From assembly GCA_963731205.1 (NCBI GenBank), contig CAVSUJ010000001.1, positions 1,054,001 to 1,118,000 of the forward strand: DNA of 64,000 nucleotides, written 5' to 3'. This stretch comes from DATAZK01 sp963731205. GTDB taxonomy: Bacteria > Actinomycetota > Actinomycetes > Frankiales > Frankiaceae. Within the stretch, counting starts at the first letter, position 1; the number at the start of each line of letters is the position of its first letter. The position numbers and the translations under genes are program-made. This document shows, piece after piece, positions 57,828 to 64,000 of this stretch. A model generated the notes under the pieces. That model was not told the DNA's origin. It did no database searches and was given only the letters and a program-made list of their open reading frames with translations.

Positions 57828-58765
57828 CGGTCGCCGGCGGCGCGATGTTTGACGAGCCTGTCGGTCCCTCCCACCAGGCCCCGGCCCAAGCGCCCACTCC
57901 CCCGGCGGTCACGGAGCCGTCCTCCGACGCGACCCCCGAAGCCGCCGCGACTCCCGAGGCTGCCGAGACTCCGGAAGCCGCCGCTCCCGCGCCGACCCGT
58001 TCGACGTCGGGTGACCGGGTCCGGGCCCGCGGTCTCTTCGCCGAGCTCGCCGCATGCGAGCCCGACACCCCCGAGCGCGGGCGCATCCGCGACGAGCTCG
58101 TGGAGATGCATCTGCCGCTCGTGGAGTACCTGGCCCGGCGCTTCCGCAATCGCGGTGAGCCGCTCGACGACCTCGTGCAGGTGGCGACGATCGGGCTGAT
58201 CAAGTCGGTCGACCGCTTCGATCTAGAGCGCGGCGTGGAGTTCTCGACCTACGCCACCCCCACGATCGTCGGCGAGATCAAGCGCCACTTCCGCGACAAG
58301 GGCTGGGCGATCCGCGTCCCCCGGCGGCTGCAAGAGCTGAAGCTCTCGCTCACCAAGGCGACCAGCGAGCTGTCCCAGCGCCTCGGCCGCTCTCCGACGG
58401 TCGCAGAGCTCGCCGGTCATCTCGGGATGAGCGATGAAGAGGTGCTCGAGGGCCTGGAATCGGCCAACGCCTACTCCGCCGTCTCGCTGGATGCCCCGGA
58501 CGGGGGCGACGAGGACTCCCCCGCCGTCGCCGACACCCTCGGCGTCGAGGACGAGTCGCTCGAGGGTGTGGAGTACCGCGAGTCGCTGAAGCCGTTGCTG
58601 GATCAGCTTCCGCCCCGCGAGAAGCGCATCCTGCTGCTGCGCTTCTTCGGCAACATGACGCAGTCACAGATCGCGGCCGACCTCGGCATCTCGCAGATGC
58701 ACGTGTCGCGCCTGCTCGCCCGCACGCTCACGCAGCTGCGGGCGGGCCTGCTCGCCGACGAGTAG
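57824..58765 (+). CDS. sigF: SigB/SigF-family RNA polymerase sigma factor
   Basis: A 313-residue stress or developmental sigma factor. An acidic Pro/Ala-rich extension (about 1-65) precedes region 2 (HLPLVEYLARRF, DDLVQVATIGLIKSVDRFD, FSTYATPTIVGEIKRHFRDKGW in parts), region 3 (RLQELKLSLTKATSELSQRLG) and region 4 (LDQLPPREKRILLLRFFGN, TQSQIAADLGISQMHVSRLL). The pairing with RsbW means control by anti-sigma binding. I see no convincing SigF-type promoter upstream. Confidence 0.93.
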   Translation: MTVAGGAMFDEPVGPSHQAPAQAPTPPAVTEPSSDATPEAAATPEAAETPEAAAPAPTRSTSGDRVRARGLFAELAACEPDTPERGRIRDELVEMHLPLVEYLARRFRNRGEPLDDLVQVATIGLIKSVDRFDLERGVEFSTYATPTIVGEIKRHFRDKGWAIRVPRRLQELKLSLTKATSELSQRLGRSPTVAELAGHLGMSDEEVLEGLESANAYSAVSLDAPDGGDEDSPAVADTLGVEDESLEGVEYRESLKPLLDQLPPREKRILLLRFFGNMTQSQIAADLGISQMHVSRLLARTLTQLRAGLLADE

Positions 58766-58798
58766 TCCGCGCGAGGTCAGCCCACGTCGGGCCCGATC

Positions 58799-59215
58799 TC
58801 AATCGTCGGTGGGCACCAGCAGCCCCGCCAGGCCCATCAGAACGATGACGGCGACCGCGACGACGGCGAGCGGCACCCCGACATACCAGCGTCCGCCCTG
58901 GATGGTGGTGATCGCGATGGGCACGCAGATGATCTCCAGCACGAGCAGCGGAGAGCGCACGCGATGCCGGCGAGCCCGCACGAGCCGGGCGGTCGCGATG
59001 ATCACCAGGCCGACCACCACCGACAGTGCACCGAGCACTTCGGTGGACGCCCGGTGGGCGGCGTCGGGCTGCAGCGCGCGGACGATCAGATACACGCCCG
59101 CCGCGATCAGGCCGGCCCCTTGCAGAGCGACCAGCGCCGCGGCCGCGGTGGCATATCCGGCGCGACCACCGGCTTCGGCTGCGTCCTCGGCGGGGGCGTC
59201 CTTGGCGTGCGGCAT
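58799..59215 (-). CDS. Small polytopic membrane protein (138 residues)
   Basis: Not recognised to a function. After a 20-residue acidic N-terminus there are four membrane helices (about 26-46, 61-79, 91-106, 112-133) with an RLVRARRHRVRS cytoplasmic loop between the second and third. The ATG at 59215 is preceded by GAGGTG and by TAAGCT 8 nt upstream. It lies between convergent sigF and divergent lipid kinase genes. Confidence 0.75.
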   Translation of the reverse strand: MPHAKDAPAEDAAEAGGRAGYATAAAALVALQGAGLIAAGVYLIVRALQPDAAHRASTEVLGALSVVVGLVIIATARLVRARRHRVRSPLLVLEIICVPIAITTIQGGRWYVGVPLAVVAVAVIVLMGLAGLLVPTDD

Positions 59216-59223
59216 GTCACCTC

Positions 59224-59229
59224 AGCTTA
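59224..59229 (-). promoter_or_regulatory. Probable -10 hexamer TAAGCT for the small membrane protein gene
   Basis: TAAGCT on the minus strand lies 8 nt from the ATG at 59215, the same hexamer and spacing as adoK. Confidence 0.45.
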
Positions 59230-59245
59230 GGGCGAAAGATCTCGA

Positions 59246-59251
59246 TAACAT
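59246..59251 (+). promoter_or_regulatory. Probable -10 hexamer TAACAT for the lipid kinase gene
   Basis: TAACAT lies 6 nt before the ATG at 59258, which predicts a leaderless mRNA. Confidence 0.55.
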
Positions 59252-59257
59252 TCGTTC

Positions 59258-60184
59258 ATGAGAGCGGTGCTCGTCGTCAATCCGAACGCCACCGCGACGA
59301 CACTTCGCACGCGTGACGTACTGGCCGCTGCGCTCAGCTCTGACCTGCGCGTCGATTCGCATGAGACCAAGGGCCGCGGCCACGCGATCGAGCTCGCTAC
59401 GCAGGCGGTGGAGACCGGCGCCGACCTCGTCGTGGCGCTCGGCGGCGACGGCACGGTCAATGAGGTCGTCAACGGGATCCTCAGTCAGGGCGTGCGGCCG
59501 GGACTGCCCGATCTCGCTGTCGTCCCCGGCGGCAGCACCAACGTGTTCGCCCGTGCGATAGGCATGCCGGCGAGCGCGGTCGAGGCGACGGGGCAGATCC
59601 TCGAGGCCCTGCGCGAGGGCCGCAGCCGCCGGATCGGCCTCGGCAAGGCCAACGACCGCTGGTTCACGTTCTGCGCCGGGCTCGGCATCGACGCCGCCGT
59701 GGTCGAGCGCGTGGAGAGCAAGCGGGCCAAGGGCAAGCGCTCCACCCACAGCCTCTACGTGCGCAGCGCGGTCAACCGCTTCTACGTCGCCACCGCACGA
59801 CGCCGCCCGCCTCTGCGCCTGTCAGCGCCGGGCCTGCCCGAGCCGCGCGATGTCTTCGCCGCGCTCGTCTGCAACACCGATCCGTGGACCTTCCTCGGTG
59901 AGCGTCCGGTGCGCCCATGTCCTGACGCGAGCTTCGACCTCGGGCTCGACGTGCTCGCCTTGACGCGGATGTCCACCACCTCGACGCTGCGCGCCGCCGC
60001 TCGCTTCTTCGCGAAGGACCCCCACCCGCATTCCAAGCACGCCCTGCTGGTCCACGATCAGCCCGAATTCGTCGTCGAGGCGACGGATCAGCCGCTGCCC
60101 TTCCAGGTCGACGGTGACGCGCTGGGCGACCGCGAGAAGCTGGTGCTGACCTCGGTGCCATCGGCGTTGCGCGTCATCAGCTAG
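59258..60184 (+). CDS. Diacylglycerol/lipid kinase family protein
   Basis: A 308-residue DAGK-catalytic-domain protein. The opening RAVLVVNPNATATT and the nucleotide motif VALGGDGTVNEVVNGIL are followed by VVPGGSTNVFARAIG, the family's second glycine loop. The C-terminal domain ends with QPLPFQVDGDALGDREKL, the usual closing element. Members phosphorylate diacylglycerol, sphingosine-like lipids or polyprenols; the substrate here is unknown. From memory, similar genes sit near a sigma factor and WhiB gene in Streptomyces. Confidence 0.9.
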   Translation: MRAVLVVNPNATATTLRTRDVLAAALSSDLRVDSHETKGRGHAIELATQAVETGADLVVALGGDGTVNEVVNGILSQGVRPGLPDLAVVPGGSTNVFARAIGMPASAVEATGQILEALREGRSRRIGLGKANDRWFTFCAGLGIDAAVVERVESKRAKGKRSTHSLYVRSAVNRFYVATARRRPPLRLSAPGLPEPRDVFAALVCNTDPWTFLGERPVRPCPDASFDLGLDVLALTRMSTTSTLRAAARFFAKDPHPHSKHALLVHDQPEFVVEATDQPLPFQVDGDALGDREKLVLTSVPSALRVIS

Positions 60185-60197
60185 GCAGCTTCTCCAG

Positions 60198-60884
60198 CTA
60201 CGCCGGCTCCTCCAGCAGGCGTACGGCGCCCGCCGGGTCGTCACAGATCACGACGTCGACCCCGAGATCACGCATCGGCTCGACCTCGCTGAGCGTCGTC
60301 ACCGTCCATCCCACCAGGCTGAGCCCGGCGTCGTGAACGAGGCGCGCCGAGCCCTCCCTGATCGTGCTGACGTGGGCGTGCAGCTCCGTGTACCCGCGCC
60401 CCAGCACGTACCCGACACCCTCCTGGGTCAGCACGCCCGGGATGGTCAGCAGGCCCGTCCGCCAGCCGGCGGCGCGCGCGATGTCGAGCGCAGCCGGGTC
60501 GAAGGAGGAGATGACGATGTCGGCCGCCGGGTTCAGCCGGCCGAGCTCGGTCACCAGCAGCTGAGCCGCCAGCGCCTCCCGGGTCCAGTCGGGCTCGCCC
60601 GGAAGGTTCTTCACCTCGATCACCAGCCGGCCCGCACCCGCCGCGTCCACCGCTTCGGCGAGCGTCGGGATCCCGGCAGCTGCCAGCGCGGAGGTGGTCT
60701 GCTCGATCACCGGCCGCCGGTCGGGACCAGCCACCGGGTCGTGCACGCAGACGAGGTCGCCGTCGGCGCTGCGCCGCACGTCGATCTCCGAGCCCAGCGC
60801 CCCCGCCATGAGTGCGCCGCGTACGGCCTCGGGGGTGTTCTCCGGCCCGGGGATGCGCGATCCCCGATGTCCTAGCACGTGCAT
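60198..60884 (-). CDS. Glycerophosphodiester phosphodiesterase
   Basis: A 228-residue TIM-barrel GDPD that hydrolyses glycerophosphodiesters to glycerol-3-phosphate. The catalytic set is clear: HVLGHRGSRIPGPENTPEAV with His and Glu, EIDVRRSADGDLVCVHDP with the metal-binding Glu/Asp and second His, and LVIEVKNLP. It has no signal peptide, so it is cytoplasmic. The ATG at 60884 is supported by CAAGCT 7 nt upstream; the alternative at 60944 adds a Cys-rich segment. The CRP-like site at 60931 lies between it and whiB1. Confidence 0.92.
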   Translation of the reverse strand: MHVLGHRGSRIPGPENTPEAVRGALMAGALGSEIDVRRSADGDLVCVHDPVAGPDRRPVIEQTTSALAAAGIPTLAEAVDAAGAGRLVIEVKNLPGEPDWTREALAAQLLVTELGRLNPAADIVISSFDPAALDIARAAGWRTGLLTIPGVLTQEGVGYVLGRGYTELHAHVSTIREGSARLVHDAGLSLVGWTVTTLSEVEPMRDLGVDVVICDDPAGAVRLLEEPA

Positions 60885-60891
60885 ATGTATC

Positions 60892-60897
60892 AGCTTG
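60892..60897 (-). promoter_or_regulatory. Possible -10 hexamer CAAGCT for the GDPD gene
   Basis: CAAGCT on the minus strand lies 7 nt from the ATG at 60884; it keeps the A and T of the TANNNT pattern. Confidence 0.4.
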
Positions 60898-60930
60898 GCG
60901 GAATGCGGGCAGACGCAGCAAGAACAGGAC

Positions 60931-60944
60931 GTGACATGGATCAC
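60931..60944. promoter_or_regulatory. CRP/FNR-type binding site upstream of whiB1
   Basis: GTGA-CATGGA-TCAC has perfect GTGA-N6-TCAC symmetry, the core of a cAMP-receptor-protein site. In M. tuberculosis the whiB1 promoter is controlled by the CRP homologue (established knowledge), so the site is probably functional here. Its centre is 53.5 bp before the GDPD start, so that gene could also respond. Confidence 0.7.
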
Positions 60945-61148
60945 GCTTATGACGGGTCGTCAGAAACTCGCCTGCCAGGGGATTGCCAAGCGTCCGAAAG
61001 TAGTGAGAGGTTCGAGATCCACGCACTCCGCCCCAGATGGCTGACTCCCCAGCGGACGGAAACGCGCGGTTCGAGGCATACCGGCCTTCGCTCCTGCGAT
61101 CGTCTCGCAGGCGTGGGGCGACGCGACGACGCGACGAGGAGTAGCCGG

Positions 61149-61397
61149 ATGGACTGGCGCCACAGCGCGCTTTGCCAGGACGAGGACCCAGAGCTTTTCT
61201 TCCCCATCGGGGCGGTAGGGCCATCGCTTCGGCAAGTGAATGATGCAAAATCCATCTGCCGCCGATGTGCGGTCACCGATGACTGTCTGTCTTGGGCGCT
61301 CGACACCGGTCAGGACGCCGGGATCTGGGGCGGCAAGTCCGAGGAGGAGCGCCGGCTGATACGCCGGGAGAGCCTCGCCCGGTTACGAACCGCCTGA
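61149..61397 (+). CDS. whiB1: WhiB1-type iron-sulfur transcription factor
   Basis: An 82-residue Wbl protein that binds a NO-sensitive 4Fe-4S cluster and, in WhiB1, the domain 4 of the primary sigma factor. The four cluster cysteines are Cys9 (SALCQDEDPELFFP), then CRRC and the Cys of DDCLSWAL. The GIWGGKSEEERR beta-turn and a basic C-terminus complete the family pattern. The ATG at 61149 follows GAGGAG. A long untranslated leader and a CRP-like site precede it. Adjacent to pdtaS, as in mycobacteria and (from memory) wblE of Streptomyces. Confidence 0.93.
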   Translation: MDWRHSALCQDEDPELFFPIGAVGPSLRQVNDAKSICRRCAVTDDCLSWALDTGQDAGIWGGKSEEERRLIRRESLARLRTA

Positions 61398-61413
61398 GCC
61401 TGCAGCAGCAGGC
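61398..61413. terminator. Short hairpin directly after whiB1
   Basis: GCCTGC-AGCA-GCAGGC begins at the base after the whiB1 stop and is followed by acttctc. The 6-bp stem is a weak terminator candidate between convergent whiB1 and pdtaS. Confidence 0.45.
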
Positions 61414-61449
61414 ACTTCTCGGGAGGCAGTCCTGAGCTCTGGTCTCAGG

Positions 61450-62934
61450 TCAGCCCACCGTTCCTTGCACCTCCGGAATCGCCACCGCCGCCTCGGTGCC
61501 GCCCGCAGCGCCTGGACGGAGGGCGAGCGTCCCGCGCATCTCCCCCACCACGAGGGTGCGCACGATCTGCAGGCCGAGCCCTTGCGCCTGGTCGAGATGA
61601 AAATCTGCGGGTAGGCCGGCCCCGTCGTCTGCCACGACCATGTCGAGATGGTCGTCGCGCCGATCGACGGACAGCCGGATGGCGCCCGCTGCCCCGTGCT
61701 CGACCGCGTTCTGCAGCAGCTCGGAGAGCACCAGGGCCAGCGGGGTCGCAAGCGTGCCGGGAAGGATGCCGAACGCGCCCTGCCGCTCGACCGTCGCACG
61801 CGAACCCATGGCGGCGACGTCGACCGTCATCGCGGCCAGCTGATCGGCGACGGCGTCGAAGTCGACCTCCTCGCCCATGCTCTGCGAGAGCGTCTCGTGC
61901 ACCAGCGCGATCGACGTCACCCGGCGGACCGACTCACGTAACGCCATGCGGGCCTCGGGGACGACCATCCGGCGCGCCTGCAGCCGTAGCAGCGCAGCGA
62001 CGGTCTGCAGGTTGTTCTTGACGCGATGGTGGATCTCTCGGATGGTCGCGTCCTTGCTGAGCAACTGGGCCTCACGGCGGCGCAGCTCGGTGGCATCTCG
62101 CGCGAGGACGAGCGTGCCACGCTCGGATCCCGGCATGAGCGGGATGGCCCGCAGGAGCACGATCGTGCCGCCGCGCTCGATCTCGTCGTCGGTGGGCGCA
62201 CCGCGCCGGACCGCCTCCTTGAACCGCAGACCGGGCGGCAGTTCCGCAGCCGGAGTCGGGGACGCAGCAGCCGCGCCGATCAGCTGGCGGTGCACGTCGG
62301 CCAGCGACTCGCCCACCAGATTGCCGTTGTGCCCGAGCCGGCGGTATGCCGACACAGCATTGGGGCTGGCGTAGTTGATGAATCCCTCGCCGTCGAGGCG
62401 GATCATCCCGTCACCCACCCGCGGCGCCTCGACGGAGTCGGCGAAACCGGCATCGAAAGGAAACGTCCCCTCGGCGACCATCTGCACCAGATCACCGGCG
62501 GTGCGCAGATAGGCGAGCTCGAGCGCGCTGGGCGAGCGGGTGGCCGACAGGTTCGTGTCGCGGGCCAGCACGGCGATGACCCGGCCGCGGTTGCGCACCG
62601 GCACCGCCTCGACCCGCACCGGCACCCCGCGCTCCCACTCCGGGTCACCCTCGCGCACGATCCGGCCTTCGCGGACGGCAGTGGAGAGCGTCCAGCGGCG
62701 CAGCGTCTGGGCGACCATGTCCTCGGCGTAGATCGTCGGACCGGTCGCGGGCCTGACCTGCGCGACGACGAGGTACTCCTCCGAAGCCGAGTCCTTGACC
62801 CGGACGCACAGCAGCAGGTCGGCGAACGAGAGATCAGCGAGCATGGCCCAGTCGGCCACGAGCGAGTGCAACCGATCGATATCACCATCGGTCAGATCGG
62901 TGTGCGCGGAAACGAGGTCCGAGAGGGTGCTCAC
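61450..62934 (-). CDS. pdtaS: PdtaS-like cytoplasmic sensor histidine kinase
   Basis: A 494-residue kinase with no membrane segment. The N-terminal half is GAF-like (about 1-150), then PAS-like (about 165-290). The H-box REIHHRVKNNLQTVAALLRLQ is the HisKA_2 type. The ATPase has ELLQNAVEHGAAGAI and DDGAGLPADF. In M. tuberculosis PdtaS acts with the RNA-binding antiterminator PdtaR (established); the partner is not in this window. The GTG at 62934 has GACACT 6 nt upstream. Its place beside whiB1 matches Rv3219-Rv3220c. Confidence 0.92.
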   Translation of the reverse strand: MSTLSDLVSAHTDLTDGDIDRLHSLVADWAMLADLSFADLLLCVRVKDSASEEYLVVAQVRPATGPTIYAEDMVAQTLRRWTLSTAVREGRIVREGDPEWERGVPVRVEAVPVRNRGRVIAVLARDTNLSATRSPSALELAYLRTAGDLVQMVAEGTFPFDAGFADSVEAPRVGDGMIRLDGEGFINYASPNAVSAYRRLGHNGNLVGESLADVHRQLIGAAAASPTPAAELPPGLRFKEAVRRGAPTDDEIERGGTIVLLRAIPLMPGSERGTLVLARDATELRRREAQLLSKDATIREIHHRVKNNLQTVAALLRLQARRMVVPEARMALRESVRRVTSIALVHETLSQSMGEEVDFDAVADQLAAMTVDVAAMGSRATVERQGAFGILPGTLATPLALVLSELLQNAVEHGAAGAIRLSVDRRDDHLDMVVADDGAGLPADFHLDQAQGLGLQIVRTLVVGEMRGTLALRPGAAGGTEAAVAIPEVQGTVG

Positions 62935-62940
62935 CCCTCG

Positions 62941-62946
62941 AGTGTC
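62941..62946 (-). promoter_or_regulatory. Possible -10 hexamer GACACT for pdtaS
   Basis: GACACT on the minus strand lies 6 nt from the GTG at 62934. It fits only the A and T positions of the pattern. Confidence 0.35.
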
Positions 62947-62999
62947 CCGCGCAACCCTCGTAGCCGCTGCCGCGCCGACCAGCTGATTGACTTTGGTGC

Positions 63000-64000
63000 A
63001 TGACCGACCTCGTCGCCCGCGATCTGGCAGCGGTGTGGCATCCCTTCACCCAGCACTCGCTGTGGGAAGACGACGAGCCGCTGGTCGTCGATCGGGCCGA
63101 GGGCATGTACCTCATCGACACCGACGGCCGGCGCTACCTCGACGGCGTCTCCTCGCTCTGGGTGAGCGTCCACGGCCATCGGGTGCCCGAGATCGACGCG
63201 GCCGTACGCGAGCAGCTGGAGAAGGTCGCCCACAGCACCTTCCTGGGCCTGACGCACGAGCCCGGGATCGCGCTCGCCGAAGCGTTGCTGGAGACACTGC
63301 CCCGGCCGGCCACCGGCGACGATGCGCCGCTGCGCCGGGTCTTCTACGCCGGTGACGGATCGAGCGCGGTCGAGGCGGCGCTGAAGATGGCCTACCAGGC
63401 GGCCGCCCAGCGCGGCGAGCACCGCCCGCTCTTCGTCTCCGTCGCCGAGGGTTACCACGGCGACACGCTCGGCGCGGTCAGCGTCGGGGGCATCGACACC
63501 TTCCATGCCGCGTACCGCCAGATCCTGCTGAAGACCCGCCAGATCCCGTCGCCGCACCGGGTCGGCACCGAGGCGGCGCTGGCTGCGCTCGAGGCGCTGC
63601 TGGACGCCGACGGGCAGCAGGTCTGCGCTGTGATCATCGAGCCGATGGTGCAGGCGGCGGCGGGAATCCTCACGCACGACGCCGCCTTCGTGCGCGGGGT
63701 CCGGGAGCTTTCCCGCCGCGCCGGTGCGCTGATGATCGCCGACGAAGTCGCGACCGGCATCGGCAGGACCGGCAAGATGTGGGCCGTCGAGCATGCCGGC
63801 GTCACCCCTGACCTGCTCACCTGCGGCAAGGGCCTGTCGGCCGGCTACCTGCCGATCTCCGCGGTAGTGGCGAGCGAGGAGGTCTACGACGCGTTCCTCG
63901 GCGCACCCGAAAGCGACCGGACGTTCTTTCACGGCCACACCTACACCGCCAACCCGCTGGCCTGCGCGGCGGCGCTGGCGAACCTGCGACTCATGGCCGA
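63000..64000 (+). CDS. bioA: Adenosylmethionine-8-amino-7-oxononanoate aminotransferase, cut by the window end
   Basis: PLP enzyme of biotin synthesis that converts KAPA to DAPA with SAM as amino donor. The first 333 residues are present. Diagnostic parts are VWHPFTQHSLWEDDEPL near the start, LDGVSSLWVSVHGHR, FYAGDGSSAVEAALKMA, AEGYHGDTLGAVSVGG, the cofactor Asp region MIADEVATGIGRTGKMWA and the PLP lysine in LLTCGKGLSAGYLPISAVV. The late FFHGHTYTANPLACAAAL is the substrate-end motif. The ATG at 63000 opens the family N-terminus. Whether bioF or bioD follow cannot be seen. Confidence 0.95.
   Translation, partial: MTDLVARDLAAVWHPFTQHSLWEDDEPLVVDRAEGMYLIDTDGRRYLDGVSSLWVSVHGHRVPEIDAAVREQLEKVAHSTFLGLTHEPGIALAEALLETLPRPATGDDAPLRRVFYAGDGSSAVEAALKMAYQAAAQRGEHRPLFVSVAEGYHGDTLGAVSVGGIDTFHAAYRQILLKTRQIPSPHRVGTEAALAALEALLDADGQQVCAVIIEPMVQAAAGILTHDAAFVRGVRELSRRAGALMIADEVATGIGRTGKMWAVEHAGVTPDLLTCGKGLSAGYLPISAVVASEEVYDAFLGAPESDRTFFHGHTYTANPLACAAALANLRLMA

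Larger units (their letters stand above)
60885..61148. other. Divergent regulatory region between GDPD and whiB1
   Basis: This 264-bp gap contains the GDPD -10 (60892-60897), a CRP-like palindrome (60931-60944), and a weak TTGCCA/GAGGTT pair near 60983 and 61007 that may be the whiB1 promoter. The remaining roughly 130 bp would be a long whiB1 leader with no clear ORF or hairpin. Confidence 0.5.

Noticed and set aside
1..64000. tRNA, rRNA, CRISPR arrays, transposases or prophage genes
   Set aside because: Intergenic gaps are short and were read through; none contains a tRNA-like cloverleaf, repeat-spacer pattern or mobile-element gene.

Overview
The window is 64 kb of GC-rich, gene-dense chromosome from an actinobacterium. 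The evidence is the qcrCAB/ctaCDEF cytochrome bc1-aa3 supercomplex genes with a diheme QcrC, a WhiB1-type regulator beside a PdtaS-type histidine kinase, a SigF/RsbW pair, glnA-glnE-glnA2, many GTG starts and many apparently leaderless genes. From memory, roughly 2-52 kb keeps the gene order of Mycobacterium tuberculosis Rv2191-Rv2222, and the WhiB1/kinase/sigma-factor end resembles a Streptomyces neighbourhood. The genus cannot be fixed from this sequence. I saw no tRNA, rRNA, CRISPR array, insertion sequence, prophage or replication origin. No stretch over 300 bp lacks a gene; the longest gaps are 16148-16424, 60885-61148 and 39201-39418.

Layout. 0-6 kb: sensor kinase, HIT protein, DEDDh/GIY-YIG nuclease, Lrp-type ligand-binding protein, trpD and a degenerate receiver. 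6-7.7 kb: a fur-rubrerythrin-DUF3501 oxidative or iron stress block behind a strong Fur box. 7.8-16.1 kb: ctaE-qcrCAB facing ctaCDF, with a patatin-like gene between them. 16.4-26 kb: cysteine desulfurase and TusA, adoK, a small unknown gene, an A-type Fe-S carrier, a broken glycerate kinase, nadA, and a cobalamin nucleotide-loop operon (MBL-CobU, cobT, cobS). 26-36.5 kb: a lipoyl and 2-oxoacid block (gcvT, pepA, lpdA, sucB, lipB, lipA), interrupted by a frameshifted pseudokinase and a peptidase E. 36.5-43.9 kb: two TerD genes, DUF4191, RDD, glnA under a GlnR-like site, a TetR/SRPBCC pair, an SGNH protein and a PAP2 enzyme. 43.9-52.4 kb: glnE and glnA2 with two GT-C-like membrane proteins and a hydrolase. 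52.4-64 kb: GH3 hydrolase, nadE, malic enzyme, GNAT, RsbW/SigF, lipid kinase, GDPD, whiB1, pdtaS and the start of bioA.

These genes fit together as aerobic core metabolism: terminal respiration, Fe-S and sulfur supply, NAD synthesis (nadA, nadE), late cobalamin assembly, lipoate synthesis with its user enzymes, and nitrogen assimilation (GlnA, its adenylyltransferase GlnE, and GlnA2). The regulatory layer is unusually readable. About two dozen genes have a TANNNT-like hexamer 6-8 nt before the start codon, which predicts leaderless mRNAs. There are also recognisable Fur, GlnR and CRP sites and a perfect palindrome at a TetR-family operon.

No clearly new multi-gene system is visible. The items most worth a second look are three genes whose reading frames look broken (glycerate kinase, pseudokinase, patatin N-terminus), a triple tandem repeat that copies the glnA stop codon, the operator that covers both the -10 and the start codon of the SRPBCC gene, and small ORFs ahead of the patatin and rsbW genes.
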